64,000 nt of DNA, from contig NC_017455.1 of the NCBI RefSeq assembly GCF_000165465.1, positions 992,001-1,056,000 on the forward strand, written 5' to 3'. Source of the stretch: Halanaerobium praevalens DSM 2228 (GTDB lineage Bacteria > Bacillota > Halanaerobiia > Halanaerobiales > Halanaerobiaceae). Within the stretch, counting starts at the first letter, position 1. Every line of letters starts with the position of its first letter. A program made the translations under genes and the position numbers. Below the pieces are notes generated by a model. That model was not told the origin of the DNA and did not search any database. It saw only the letters and a list, made by a program, of their open reading frames with translations. Positions 18,288 to 27,609 of this stretch are shown piece by piece.

Positions 18288-18944
18288 ATGAGCAATGATA
18301 AAGTAAGTTATCTTAATAATAAAAGACGTGAAAAAGAACAACAAATGCTAGAAGAATTAGGTTTTGAAGATTTAAAAGCTCAGGATATCGCCCTAGTTGA
18401 AGCTCTAATTTTTAGTAGTAAAAAAAATCTTCCTTTGAATGTAATTAAAGAAATAACTAATTTTTCGGCCGAAAAATTAGAAAGGATTCTAATTTATCTA
18501 GAACAAAAATATCAAGGAGCTGAATTTGGAGTTCAACTAAAAGAGTATAATAGTAGTTATTTATTTCAAACTAAAAAAGAATTTGCCCCCCAAATAGAAA
18601 AACTATTTGATATAACAAAAGTTTCTTCTCTTTCTACTGCTGCTTTGGAGACTTTAGCAATAATTGCTTATCGTCAACCAGTTACTCGCTCAGAAATTGA
18701 AGAAATACGAGGTGTTAGCGTAGAAAGAACTCTAGCCACTTTAAGCAAATATGAATTAATAGAAGAACTTGGTAGAAAAGAGAGTATTGGTAATCCAATT
18801 ATTTATGGAACTACAGACCAATTTTTAGAATATCTTGATTTAGAAGACTTAAGTCAATTACCAGAAATTGAAAGAGTTGAAAAACTATTTGCAGAAGAAA
18901 TTGAAGAAGCTGCAGCTGAAGCTAAGTCAGCAGCAGAAAAATAA
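18288..18944 (+). CDS. scpB: Segregation and condensation protein B
   Basis: 218 residues; kite subunit binding ScpA in the condensin complex. Two winged-helix domains are visible: VEALIFSSKKNLPLNVIKE near the N-terminus, and the conserved second block ALETLAIIAYRQPVTRSEIE, then IRGVSVERTLATL. The C-terminal tail is acidic and Ala/Glu-rich. ATG 18288 follows AAAGGTGATCTA. Confidence 0.95.
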   Translation: MSNDKVSYLNNKRREKEQQMLEELGFEDLKAQDIALVEALIFSSKKNLPLNVIKEITNFSAEKLERILIYLEQKYQGAEFGVQLKEYNSSYLFQTKKEFAPQIEKLFDITKVSSLSTAALETLAIIAYRQPVTRSEIEEIRGVSVERTLATLSKYELIEELGRKESIGNPIIYGTTDQFLEYLDLEDLSQLPEIERVEKLFAEEIEEAAAEAKSAAEK

Positions 18945-18982
18945 AATTATTTTGATTTAAAATTTGAATTTGAGGTGAAAAA

Positions 18983-19693
18983 ATGGAAAGATTACAAAAA
19001 GTTATGGCTCATGCTGGAGTTGCTTCACGCAGAAAATCAGAAGAAATAATTGCTGAAGGTAGAGTTAAAGTAAATGGTCAAGTAATTACTGAAATGGGAT
19101 ATAAAATTGATCCAGCACAGGCTGAAGTTATGGTTGATGGTCAAGTTATTAGTGAAGAAAAAAAAGTATATATTTTATTAAATAAACCTGAAGGATATAT
19201 TACAACAGTTTCTGATCCAGAAAATAGGCCAACAGTTATGGATTTAATTCCCGATTTAAACCAAAGGTTATATCCCGCAGGGAGACTTGATTTTGATAGC
19301 TCAGGACTTTTAATTATGACTAATGATGGGGATTTAACCTATAAATTAACTCACCCTAAAAAAGAGGTAGATAAAAAATATAGAGTCTTAATTCAAGGTA
19401 AATTGGAAGAAGAAGATTTTGAAAAATTTGAAGCTGGAATGGTGATTGATGGTCAAGAAACAGCACCAGCAGAAATATCAAATGTAGATTATAAAGGTGA
19501 GCAAACAGAATTTGATATAGTAATTCATGAAGGTCGGAACAGACAGGTTAGAAGGATGGCAAAAATTGCTGGTTTTTCTGTTATTTCATTAAAAAGAATT
19601 GGTTTTGCCTTTTTAACCTTAACTGGAGTAGAAGAAGGAAAATTTAGATATTTAACAGAAGCAGAAGTTGAAAATTTAAAAAAACTAGCTTAA
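18983..19693 (+). CDS. rluB: Pseudouridine synthase RluB/RsuA family
   Basis: 236 residues. N-terminal S4 RNA-binding domain (1-60), then the RsuA-type catalytic domain with GRLD at 100-103 (catalytic D103) and EGRNRQVRRMA near the C-terminus. In Firmicutes the member adjacent to scpAB is RluB, which modifies 23S rRNA helix 89/90; the exact target is inferred from position. GAGGTG precedes the ATG. Confidence 0.93.
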   Translation: MERLQKVMAHAGVASRRKSEEIIAEGRVKVNGQVITEMGYKIDPAQAEVMVDGQVISEEKKVYILLNKPEGYITTVSDPENRPTVMDLIPDLNQRLYPAGRLDFDSSGLLIMTNDGDLTYKLTHPKKEVDKKYRVLIQGKLEEEDFEKFEAGMVIDGQETAPAEISNVDYKGEQTEFDIVIHEGRNRQVRRMAKIAGFSVISLKRIGFAFLTLTGVEEGKFRYLTEAEVENLKKLA

Positions 19694-19706
19694 TTTGACT
19701 AATAAA

Positions 19707-19734
19707 GAAGGAAAAAGTAATTTAACCAAGAAAT
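19707..19734 (+). promoter_or_regulatory. Possible sigma-H-type promoter of spoVS
   Basis: GAAGGAAAA (19707-19715) fits the sigma-H -35 consensus RnAGGAwWW. After 12 bases comes AAGAAAT, one mismatch from RnnGAAT. spoVS is a known sigma-H gene in Bacillus subtilis, which supports the reading; the -10 is imperfect. The rest of the 150-base gap shows nothing else clear. Confidence 0.35.
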
Positions 19735-19843
19735 AAATAAGTAGCTGTTTAAATATTCTCAAGATTATACTTATAATCCTGAAAATTATCCACCTATCAA
19801 AAATAAACTAGTACTTATTATTAAGGGGGCAGTGAAATAATTT

Positions 19844-20104
19844 ATGGAAGAATTAAAAGTTTCATCAAAATCTGATCCAAAAGCTGTTGCTGGAGCTTTA
19901 GCAGCAGTTTTAAGAGAGGAAAAAAAGGTTGAATTACAGGCAGTAGGAGCTGGAGCAGTTAATCAAACTATTAAAGCTATTGCGATTTCTAGGGGTTATG
20001 TTGCTCCTAATGGTATGGATTTAATCATGATACCAGCATTTACTGAAATTGAAATTAACGGAGAAGAAAGAACAGCTATTAAATTTTTAGTAGAACCCAG
20101 ATAA
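19844..20104 (+). CDS. spoVS: Stage V sporulation protein S
   Basis: 86 residues, exactly the size of SpoVS, a small highly conserved Alba-like nucleic-acid-binding protein affecting sporulation and septation. Conserved text: LKVSSKSDPKAVAGALA, ELQAVGAGAVNQTIKAIAI and a C-terminal AIKFLVEP. The nearest Shine-Dalgarno-like run (AGGGGG) is about 14 bases from the ATG, longer than usual, yet no other start fits the conserved N-terminus. It stands as its own unit, ended by a terminator, before smc. Confidence 0.96.
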   Translation: MEELKVSSKSDPKAVAGALAAVLREEKKVELQAVGAGAVNQTIKAIAISRGYVAPNGMDLIMIPAFTEIEINGEERTAIKFLVEPR

Positions 20105-20120
20105 ACTAAGCTTTTTGAAG

Positions 20121-20143
20121 CCTATCCGTGAGGGTAGGTTTTT
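20121..20143 (+). terminator. Rho-independent terminator after spoVS
   Basis: CCTATCC, loop GTGA, GGGTAGG, then five T. A seven-pair stem directly after spoVS and 22 bases before smc. Confidence 0.8.
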
Positions 20144-20164
20144 AAATGTAATAAGGACTAATTT

Positions 20165-23100
20165 GTGAGGTTGGTGGTTAATATTTTTTTAAAAAAAATA
20201 AGACTCAAAGGATTTAAATCTTTTGCTAATAAAACTGATATAGAGATTGAGGAAAATATAACTGCTATTGTTGGCCCAAATGGCAGTGGTAAGAGTAATA
20301 TAGTAGATGCTATCCGCTGGGTATTAGGAGAACAAAGTGCTAAGAATTTAAGAGGAAGTAGAATGGCAGATATTATATTTTCTGGAAGTGAGACTTTAAA
20401 AGCTAAAAAAAAGGCAAGTGTAACTTTATTTTTTGATAATACAAATGGAGAACTCCCAGTAGAGGGCAAAGAACTAACCCTAGGTCGTCAAGTTAGTGAT
20501 GATGGGCGTAGCAATTATTTAATTAATGGAGCTTCTTGTCGTTTAAAAGATATAGAAATGCTTTTAATGGACAGTGGTCTCGGTAGTGATGGTTATTCAA
20601 TTGTTGGTCAGGGAAGAATTGATTCAATTATAAAATCCAAACCTGATAAAATGCGTTTATTTTTTGAAGAAGCTGCTGGAATTATGAAACATAAATCACG
20701 CAAAGAAGAAGCTGAAAAAAGATTAGAAAATACTAATACAGATCTAAGTAGAATTCAGGATTTAGTAGAAGAACTAGAAAAAAGACATGATCCTTTAGCT
20801 AAAGCAGCTGCTAAAGCAAAAAAATATAAAAAGCATAAAAGTAAATTATCAGATTTAGAAATAAGTCTGTTAAATAAACAATGGCAAAAAAAGCAAGCAG
20901 AATTTAAGAAATTAACTAAAAAAAGAGAAAAAATGCAAAAAAAATTGAAAGAAAAAGAAAGTAATTATAATAGTATTTCTTATCAGCTTGCTAATTTTAA
21001 AGATAAATTAAAATCTTTAAAAAGCAAAAAAGAACTAGTAAGTAATGATTATTTTCAAAACCAAAATAAAATTAATGAAATTAATAATAATTTAAATGTA
21101 ATGGAAGAAAGAAAAAATAATTACATAAAAAATAAATCTAAATTAAAAAATAGAATTTCTCAACTTAAATCAGAGCTTGATGCCAAAAAAGAGGAATTTA
21201 AAAAAGCAAAGTCTAATTTTAAATTAATTGATTCTGATCAAAAAACAATAGCAGAAAAGATTAATGATTTAGAGCACAAAATTGAGATAAAAAAAGAAAA
21301 TAGATTATCATTTAGGAATAAAATAGAAAGCATAAATAATAAAATAAAAAATAAAAAAGAAAAAATACAAACTCTTAATTCAAATTTAGAAAGATTAAAA
21401 GAAAGAATAGATATTTCAAAGAATAGACTGCAAGAAATATCTACAGATCAAAATCAGTTTAAAAATAAACTGCAGTTGGAAAAAGATAAACTAAAACAGA
21501 TTAATTTAGAGTTAACTGCAAATAAAAAAGAAATAAAAGAACAAGAAACTGCTTTAAGAAATTTAAATAAAAAAATAACAAAAGAAAATAAAAGCTTAGA
21601 AGCAGGTAAAGCAGAGCTTTTAAAAACTAAAGAAGATTACCAGCACTACAATTCAAGGCTGCAATTAATGCAGGAAATGCAGGAAAGTTATGAAGGGTAT
21701 TATAATGGTGTGCGTAATATTTTAGAAAAAAGAAAAGAATTTAGTGGGCTAATAGATGTAGTAGCAGAAATTGTATCTGTTAAATCAGAATATGAAACAG
21801 CTATTGAAACAGCTTTAGGTGCGAAAATGCAGAATATTATAGTAGAAGATGATCAGACTGCTAGATCAGCTGTAAATTATTTAAAAAATAATAAAAAAGG
21901 AAGAGCTACTTTTTTACCTTTAAATATGGTTAAAGGTTCACGTTTAAGAAAAAATTATTTAAAAAAACTAGAAAAAGAAGCAGGTTTTATTGGTTTAGCA
22001 GTTGATCTTGTTGATTTTCCTAAACGTTTAGAAAAAATATTTAACTTTTTATTAGGTAAAATAGTGATTACTGATAATTTAAAAAATGCTGTTCAAATTG
22101 CTAAAAATATTAAACGTAATTTTAAGATTGTTACTAAAAAAGGTGATGTAGTTTATCCTGGGGGAGCAATTTCTGGTGGTAGTAGTGCTAGTAATAGTAG
22201 AGATTTAATCGGAAGAGATAGAAAGATTAAAGAATTAGAAGAAAAAAGATCAAAATTACAAGCAAAAGGTAAATCGCTTTTAGAAAAACTAGAAAAAGAT
22301 AAAAAAGAAATTGATCAGAAAAAAAATAAATTAGAACTTGCAAAATCTAATTTACAGAGTTTGAAAATGGATGAAAATAATATTTTGAATCAAAAAAATC
22401 AGATTCAAACAAAAATAAAAGAATTAAGCACAGCTCAAGATTCAAGTCAGAATGATTTCGCTAAATTAAATAACAATCTCAAAGATAATAAAAAATCAAT
22501 GCAAGCAAAGTTAAGAGAAATAGAAAATTTAAAAAATGAAATTCAAAATTTAGAGTCAGAAATTGAAGCTTTAGAGAAGAAATTAAATAAGAAAAAAAAT
22601 GAATTAAATAATCTAGAGCCTAGATTAAAAGAGCTAGAATTAAATGCTGCTCGAATTTCAGAAAAAAGGAATAATGCCCAAGAACAAGTATTAGAAAAAG
22701 AAAAAATAGTAACTGCTAAAACTAAAGAAATTCGGGCAAAGCAAGCAGAAATTGAAACTATTAATAATGATTTAGAAAAAATAGCTAAGCGAAAATTGAA
22801 GTTAAAAGAAAAACAAAATGATTTAGAACAAGCAGCAGAGAAATTAGAAATTAGTAAGAAAAATTTAACTAAAAAAGTTAAAGAGTTAGAAAAAGAAGTA
22901 GAAATTAAAGAAAAGCAAGCAAAAAAATTACAAGATAAATTAAATCAAACTAAGGATACTTTTCATCAGCTTGACTTAAAGTATAATAAGTTAGATGATC
23001 AATTAGAAAATATTAAATCTATATTAATGACAGACTATAGTTTAAAGCCAGCAGAAATTAATCTAGATTCCTTAATGGAAATAAAAGATGAAAATGAAGC

Positions 23101-23782
23101 TGAAGTTGAAAAAGAAATTAAAGATTTAAAAAAGAAAATAAAAAAGCTACATCCTGTAAATGAATCAGCAGTAGAAGAGTTTGCAAAATTAACTGAAAGA
23201 CTTGATTATTTAAAAGAACAGCAAACAGATTTAAATCAAGCTCGCAATTCAATTGAATTAGTTATTTCTGATATTGAAGAATCAATGAAAAAAATGTTTG
23301 CTAATACTTTCTATCAAGTTAAAGAAGAGTTTGCTAAAGTTTTTAAAGCTTTATTTCAGGGCGGAAAAGCTCAACTAAAGTTAACTGATTCTGAAAACAT
23401 GTTAACTACAGGGGTTGAAATTCAGGCTCAACCCCCAGGCAAAAGTCTTAAAAGCTTATCACTATTATCAGGTGGAGAAAGGGCTTTAACAGCAATAGCT
23501 TTAATTTTTGCTTTTATTCAGGTTAAACCGAGTCCTTTTTATGTTTTAGATGAGATTGATGCTCCTTTAGATGATGTTAATATTGTTCGCTTTGCTAGCT
23601 TTATTAAAAAATATGCAAAAGTGGCTCAGTTTATTATTATAACTCATCGTCGTTATATGATGACAGAGGTTGATTCTTTATATGGAGTTACAATGGAAAA
23701 ATCAGGTGTTTCCAGTCTTGTTTCTTTAAAATTAGATCAAGCAGAAAGTTTTAATGATAATTATATTAAGGAGGCTTTATAA
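20165..23782 (+). CDS. smc: Chromosome partition protein Smc
   Basis: 1205 residues, the core ATPase of bacterial condensin. Walker A GPNGSGKS at 37-44, two very long Lys/Glu-rich coiled coils, a hinge around 510-660 (YEGYYNGVRNIL, VVYPGGAISGGS), then the signature LSGGERALTAIALIFAF and Walker B YVLDEIDAPLDD near the C-terminus. The GTG at 20165 is preceded by AAGGA at seven bases; downstream GTG 20174 is a weaker alternative. Usually rnc lies just upstream in Firmicutes; here spoVS does. FtsY follows immediately. Confidence 0.97.
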   Translation: MRLVVNIFLKKIRLKGFKSFANKTDIEIEENITAIVGPNGSGKSNIVDAIRWVLGEQSAKNLRGSRMADIIFSGSETLKAKKKASVTLFFDNTNGELPVEGKELTLGRQVSDDGRSNYLINGASCRLKDIEMLLMDSGLGSDGYSIVGQGRIDSIIKSKPDKMRLFFEEAAGIMKHKSRKEEAEKRLENTNTDLSRIQDLVEELEKRHDPLAKAAAKAKKYKKHKSKLSDLEISLLNKQWQKKQAEFKKLTKKREKMQKKLKEKESNYNSISYQLANFKDKLKSLKSKKELVSNDYFQNQNKINEINNNLNVMEERKNNYIKNKSKLKNRISQLKSELDAKKEEFKKAKSNFKLIDSDQKTIAEKINDLEHKIEIKKENRLSFRNKIESINNKIKNKKEKIQTLNSNLERLKERIDISKNRLQEISTDQNQFKNKLQLEKDKLKQINLELTANKKEIKEQETALRNLNKKITKENKSLEAGKAELLKTKEDYQHYNSRLQLMQEMQESYEGYYNGVRNILEKRKEFSGLIDVVAEIVSVKSEYETAIETALGAKMQNIIVEDDQTARSAVNYLKNNKKGRATFLPLNMVKGSRLRKNYLKKLEKEAGFIGLAVDLVDFPKRLEKIFNFLLGKIVITDNLKNAVQIAKNIKRNFKIVTKKGDVVYPGGAISGGSSASNSRDLIGRDRKIKELEEKRSKLQAKGKSLLEKLEKDKKEIDQKKNKLELAKSNLQSLKMDENNILNQKNQIQTKIKELSTAQDSSQNDFAKLNNNLKDNKKSMQAKLREIENLKNEIQNLESEIEALEKKLNKKKNELNNLEPRLKELELNAARISEKRNNAQEQVLEKEKIVTAKTKEIRAKQAEIETINNDLEKIAKRKLKLKEKQNDLEQAAEKLEISKKNLTKKVKELEKEVEIKEKQAKKLQDKLNQTKDTFHQLDLKYNKLDDQLENIKSILMTDYSLKPAEINLDSLMEIKDENEAEVEKEIKDLKKKIKKLHPVNESAVEEFAKLTERLDYLKEQQTDLNQARNSIELVISDIEESMKKMFANTFYQVKEEFAKVFKALFQGGKAQLKLTDSENMLTTGVEIQAQPPGKSLKSLSLLSGGERALTAIALIFAFIQVKPSPFYVLDEIDAPLDDVNIVRFASFIKKYAKVAQFIIITHRRYMMTEVDSLYGVTMEKSGVSSLVSLKLDQAESFNDNYIKEAL

Positions 23783-24706
23783 ATGGGTTTTTTACAAAAA
23801 TTAAAAGCAGGGTTAAAAAAGACAAAAGCAGGTTTTGTTGATAAGGTAACAAATATTTTCACTGGAAGATCTAATATTGATGATCAATTATTTGAAGAAT
23901 TAGAGGAAGTTTTAATCCAGGCAGATGTTGGGGTGAAAACTACTTTTACTTTAATTGATAAATTAAAAGAAGATGTTGATAATGAAGAAGTTACTGAACC
24001 AGAAGAGTTAATGTCTTATTTCCAAAAAGAATTAAAAGAATTACTACAAAATGATGAAGGTGATTTTAATTTTAATAATGAATTAAATATAATAATGATG
24101 GTTGGGGTGAATGGAGCTGGTAAAACAACTACTATTGCCAAACTTGCTGGTCGTTATAAAAAAGAGGGCAAAAAAGTAATGTTAGCTGCAGGTGATACAT
24201 TTAGAGCTGGAGCAATTGAACAATTACAGATTTGGGGAGATAGATTAGGAGTAAATGTTATTTCTCAACAAGAAGGTTCTGATGCAGCAGCAGTAGCTTA
24301 TGATGCTATTCAATCGGCAAAGGCAAAAGATGTAGATCTTTTAATTGTTGATACAGCTGGCCGACTACATACTCAAACAAATTTAATGAAAGAGTTAAAG
24401 AAAGTAAAAAGAGTAATTGAGAGAGAAGCAGAAGCAATTGGGGCTGGAGTAGAGGTGCTTTTAGTTTTAGATGCTACAACTGGTCAAAATGCAATTTCAC
24501 AAGCAAAATTATTTAATCAAGCAGTAAATGTAGATGGAGTTGCTTTAACTAAATTGGACGGAACTGCTAAAGGTGGAATTGTAATTACAGTAAAAAATGA
24601 ATTAGATATCCCAATTAAATTAATTGGGGTTGGAGAAGCAGCAGAGGATTTACAAAATTTTGATCCTGAGCAATTTATAGAAGCACTATTTAGTCAAGAT
24701 GAATAA
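23783..24706 (+). CDS. ftsY: Signal recognition particle receptor FtsY
   Basis: 307-residue SRP GTPase that docks the SRP-ribosome complex at the membrane. GVNGAGKT (G1) at 108-115, GDTFRAGAIEQL, DTAGRLHTQ (G3) and TKLDGTAKGG (G4) are all present. The N-terminal A domain is short, as in Gram-positive relatives. AAGGAGG lies in the smc end, seven bases before the ATG. Confidence 0.97.
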   Translation: MGFLQKLKAGLKKTKAGFVDKVTNIFTGRSNIDDQLFEELEEVLIQADVGVKTTFTLIDKLKEDVDNEEVTEPEELMSYFQKELKELLQNDEGDFNFNNELNIIMMVGVNGAGKTTTIAKLAGRYKKEGKKVMLAAGDTFRAGAIEQLQIWGDRLGVNVISQQEGSDAAAVAYDAIQSAKAKDVDLLIVDTAGRLHTQTNLMKELKKVKRVIEREAEAIGAGVEVLLVLDATTGQNAISQAKLFNQAVNVDGVALTKLDGTAKGGIVITVKNELDIPIKLIGVGEAAEDLQNFDPEQFIEALFSQDE

Positions 24707-24731
24707 AAATAGAATTTGGAGGAGATTTGAA

Positions 24732-25220
24732 ATGAAAGATAATAAATCTAAGTTTAAGATCAGATTTGCTAAAGAAGAAGATAGTCAGCTAATTTTAAAA
24801 TTCATTAAAGAACTAGCAGATTACGAAAAATTATTAGATCAAGTTGAAGCAACTACAGAGAAAATAAAGGAGTCTATTTTTGAAAAAAAGCAGGCTGAAG
24901 TTCTAATAGCAGAAGTAGATAAAAAAGCTGTTGGTTTTGCCTTGTTTTTTCATAATTATTCTACTTTTTTAGGTTGGGCTAATCTCTATTTAGAAGATTT
25001 ATATGTGATTCCAGAAGCAAGAGGTCAAGGTTATGGAAAAAAACTATTTAAAAAATTAGCTGAAATAGCAGTTGATAGAGGCTGTAAAAGGCTAGACTGG
25101 TGGTGTCTAGATTGGAACCAGTCCTCTATTGATTTTTATAAAAGTATTGGTGCTAAAGCAATGGATGAGTGGACTGTTTATAGATTAGAAGATCAGGCAC
25201 TAAAAAAAATGGCTAAGTAA
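24732..25220 (+). CDS. GNAT family N-acetyltransferase
   Basis: 162 residues with a GNAT fold: IRFAKEEDSQLILKFIKELA at the N-terminus, then LYVIPEARGQGYGKKLFKKL, which holds the acetyl-CoA loop R-x-x-G-x-G/A. The tail WWCLDWNQSSIDFYKSIGAK resembles spermidine/diamine acetyltransferases, but substrate cannot be decided. ATG 24732 follows TGGAGGAG by seven bases; the in-frame ATG at 24699 overlaps the ftsY end and lacks a site. Confidence 0.88.
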   Translation: MKDNKSKFKIRFAKEEDSQLILKFIKELADYEKLLDQVEATTEKIKESIFEKKQAEVLIAEVDKKAVGFALFFHNYSTFLGWANLYLEDLYVIPEARGQGYGKKLFKKLAEIAVDRGCKRLDWWCLDWNQSSIDFYKSIGAKAMDEWTVYRLEDQALKKMAK

Positions 25221-25232
25221 ATCAATTTTGAC

Positions 25233-25261
25233 TTGACAAAAGCTCTAAAATATCATATACT
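25233..25261 (+). promoter_or_regulatory. Sigma-A promoter of ylxM-ffh
   Basis: TTGACA (25233-25238), 17-base spacer, TATACT (25256-25261): near perfect. Transcription should begin near 25268, leaving a leader of about 34 bases before ylxM. It excludes the upstream TTG at 25233 as a translation start. Confidence 0.8.
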
Positions 25262-25301
25262 ATCATCTGTGTTAAGTAAATTAACTTTACAGGTGATTAT
25301 T

Positions 25302-25646
25302 TTGTTAAAGAAAACAATTAAAATAACAATGTTATTTGATTTTTATGGCTCACTCTTAACAGATAAACAGCAAGAAATTATTAAAAGCTACTTTTTCAAT
25401 GATTTATCCCTTTCAGAAATTGGAGCTAATATAGGTATTAGTCGGCAGGGAGTCTATGATCATTTACATCGAAGCGAAGCAAGTTTAAAAGATTATGAAG
25501 CTAAATTAGGGCTTTTAAAAAAATATAATAGAATTCGAGCTAAAATTAATGATTTAGAAAAAATAATGACTGATAAAGGAATTTTAATTGAAGATAAAAA
25601 TGAAGATTTAAGAAAAAAGATGGAATCGATTAAATCGATCCTCTAA
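25302..25646 (+). CDS. ylxM: YlxM/p13-like HTH protein of the SRP operon
   Basis: 114 residues. A sigma-70 region 4-like helix-turn-helix (LSLSEIGANIGISRQGVYDHL) is followed by a coiled tail. YlxM proteins are encoded next to ffh in Firmicutes and bind the SRP system, modulating its assembly. The start is TTG 25302, with AGGTGA five bases upstream; a longer open frame starts inside the promoter and is rejected. Ffh follows after 12 bases. Confidence 0.92.
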   Translation: MLKKTIKITMLFDFYGSLLTDKQQEIIKSYFFNDLSLSEIGANIGISRQGVYDHLHRSEASLKDYEAKLGLLKKYNRIRAKINDLEKIMTDKGILIEDKNEDLRKKMESIKSIL

Positions 25647-25658
25647 AGGAGGAATATT

Positions 25659-26999
25659 ATGATTTTTTCCAGTCTAGCTGAAAAATTACAGGATACTTTT
25701 AATAAATTAAAAGGAAAAGGTAAACTGTCTGAAAAAGATGTTAAGGCTGCTTTAAAAGAAGTTAAAATGGCTCTTTTAGAAGCAGATGTAAATTATAAAG
25801 TTGTTAAAGATTTTATTAAAAAAATTGAAGAAAGAGCTGTCGGGAATGAAGTTATGGAAAGTTTGACTCCTGGACAGCATGTAATTAAAATTGTAAATGA
25901 AGAAATGCAAGCTTTAATGGGCGGTAGTAAAGAAGATATTGCTATTTCGTCTGAACCACCAACAATTATTATGATGGTTGGTTTACAGGGATCTGGTAAA
26001 ACTACAAGTGCTGGTAAGCTGGCCCGCAAACTAGATAAAGATGGTAAAAATCCACTTTTAGTTGCAGGAGATGTTTATAGACCTGCTGCCATTAGACAGT
26101 TACAGGTTTTAGGAGAAAGATTAGATCTGCCAGTTTTTTCAATGGGAGATGATAGTAATCCAGTTGATATTGCCAAAGGAAGTATTAATTATGCTTCTTC
26201 TCATAATTGCGATACTATTATTCTTGATACAGCAGGACGCCTGCATATTGATCAAGAAATGATGGAAGAGCTGGAATCAATTAAAGCTGCTGTAGATCCA
26301 GATGAAATCTTGTTAGTTGTCGATGCAATGACAGGTCAAGATGCAGTAAATGTAGCTAAAAACTTTGATCAACGACTTGATGTTGATGGAATAGTTTTAA
26401 CCAAAATGGATGGTGATGCTCGTGGTGGTGCTGCTTTATCAATTAAAGCTATTACAGGTAAACCAATTAAATTTGCTGGTACAGGTGAAAAACTAGCAGA
26501 TTTAGAAACTTTTCACCCTGATCGAATGTCTTCACGAATTTTAGGAATGGGAGATGTTTTAAGCTTAATTGAAAAAGCTGAACAAAGTATTGATCAGGAA
26601 AAAGCTAAAAAGCTTGAAGAAAAATTACGAAAAAATGAATTTACTTTAGAAGATTTTATGGAACAGATGGAACAGGTTAGAAATATGGGTCCAATGGATG
26701 AAATCTTAGGCATGATTCCTGGTTTAGGTGGAGCAAAACAATTGAAAAATATGCAGGTTGATGATAAGCATCTTGATTATATAGAAGCTATTATTTCCTC
26801 AATGACTCCAGAAGAAAGAAGAGACCCAGAAGTAATAAATGGTTCTCGCAGGAAAAGAATTGCTCAAGGTAGTGGAACTAGTATTCAAGAAGTTAATCGT
26901 CTTTTAAAACAGTTTAGACAAACTAAAAAAATGATGAAACAATTAAACAGTGGTAAAATGAAAAAAGGTGGAGGATTTAATCTACCATTTTTCAATTAA
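25659..26999 (+). CDS. ffh: Signal recognition particle protein Ffh
   Basis: 446 residues. The N-terminal four-helix domain, then the G domain with GLQGSGKT at 108-115, GDVYRPAAIRQL, DTAGRLHID and TKMDGDARGG. A Met-rich M domain binds 4.5S RNA and signal peptides (GSRRKRIAQGSGTSIQEVN). It works with FtsY, encoded 1 kb upstream, in co-translational targeting. No SRP RNA gene is visible in this window. AAAGGAGG precedes the ATG. Confidence 0.97.
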   Translation: MIFSSLAEKLQDTFNKLKGKGKLSEKDVKAALKEVKMALLEADVNYKVVKDFIKKIEERAVGNEVMESLTPGQHVIKIVNEEMQALMGGSKEDIAISSEPPTIIMMVGLQGSGKTTSAGKLARKLDKDGKNPLLVAGDVYRPAAIRQLQVLGERLDLPVFSMGDDSNPVDIAKGSINYASSHNCDTIILDTAGRLHIDQEMMEELESIKAAVDPDEILLVVDAMTGQDAVNVAKNFDQRLDVDGIVLTKMDGDARGGAALSIKAITGKPIKFAGTGEKLADLETFHPDRMSSRILGMGDVLSLIEKAEQSIDQEKAKKLEEKLRKNEFTLEDFMEQMEQVRNMGPMDEILGMIPGLGGAKQLKNMQVDDKHLDYIEAIISSMTPEERRDPEVINGSRRKRIAQGSGTSIQEVNRLLKQFRQTKKMMKQLNSGKMKKGGGFNLPFFN

Positions 27000-27011
27000 A
27001 ATAAAAGTAAT

Positions 27012-27040
27012 TTATCGGGTTAATTTATATCCGTTATAGT
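27012..27040 (+). promoter_or_regulatory. Possible promoter of the rpsP operon
   Basis: TATAGT (27035-27040) with TTATCG 17 bases upstream, in the 81-base gap between ffh and rpsP. The -35 matches only half the consensus. Confidence 0.35.
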
Positions 27041-27080
27041 TTTTGTATTTAGGCTAGAAATGAAGGGAGGTGTTTGATAG

Positions 27081-27341
27081 ATGGTTAAGATTCGTTTAAA
27101 AAGAATGGGAAGTAAGCGTAATGCATCATACAGAGTTATTGTTTCTGATTCCAAGAGAGCTCCTCAAGGATACTTTGTTGAAGAATTAGGTTTTTATGAC
27201 CCTACAACCGAACCAGAAACATATAATATTGATGAAGAAAAAGCACTTAAATGGTTAAATAATGGTGCTAAACCTTCTGACACAGTTAAGACTTTATTAA
27301 AAAAGTCAGGTGTTATGGCTAAGTACCACGGTAATGAGTAA
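27081..27341 (+). CDS. rpsP: 30S ribosomal protein S16
   Basis: 86 residues, the usual bS16 size. It begins VKIRLKRMGSKRNASYRVIV and continues with APQGYFVEELGFYDP, both diagnostic. GGGAGGTG lies ten bases ahead of the ATG. First gene of the conserved rpsP-khpA-rimM-trmD-rplS ribosome-maturation operon. Confidence 0.98.
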   Translation: MVKIRLKRMGSKRNASYRVIVSDSKRAPQGYFVEELGFYDPTTEPETYNIDEEKALKWLNNGAKPSDTVKTLLKKSGVMAKYHGNE

Positions 27342-27360
27342 TTAGAGGGAGGTTTTCTCC

Positions 27361-27588
27361 ATGGAAAAACTGATAAAATTTATTGCCGAATCTATTGTAG
27401 ACAATCCTTCTGAAGTTACAGTTAATAAAATTGAAAAAAATAATTCTCTAACTGTAGAACTTTCTGTTGCAGATGAAGATATGGGTAAAGTAATTGGTAA
27501 AAGAGGCCGAATTGCAAAAGCAATTAGAACTGTTGTTAATGCTGCAGCAGCTAAAGAAGGAACAACAGTTAAGGTTGATATTAAATAA
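27361..27588 (+). CDS. khpA: KH-domain RNA-binding protein KhpA
   Basis: 75 residues, a single type II KH domain with the GXXG loop in VIGKRGRIAKAIRTVVNAAA. KhpA (YlqC) forms an RNA chaperone with KhpB and affects cell size and division in Firmicutes. Position between rpsP and rimM is standard. AGGGAGG precedes the ATG. Confidence 0.95.
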   Translation: MEKLIKFIAESIVDNPSEVTVNKIEKNNSLTVELSVADEDMGKVIGKRGRIAKAIRTVVNAAAAKEGTTVKVDIK

Positions 27589-27609
27589 ATTTTCAGGCTG
27601 GTGAAATAA

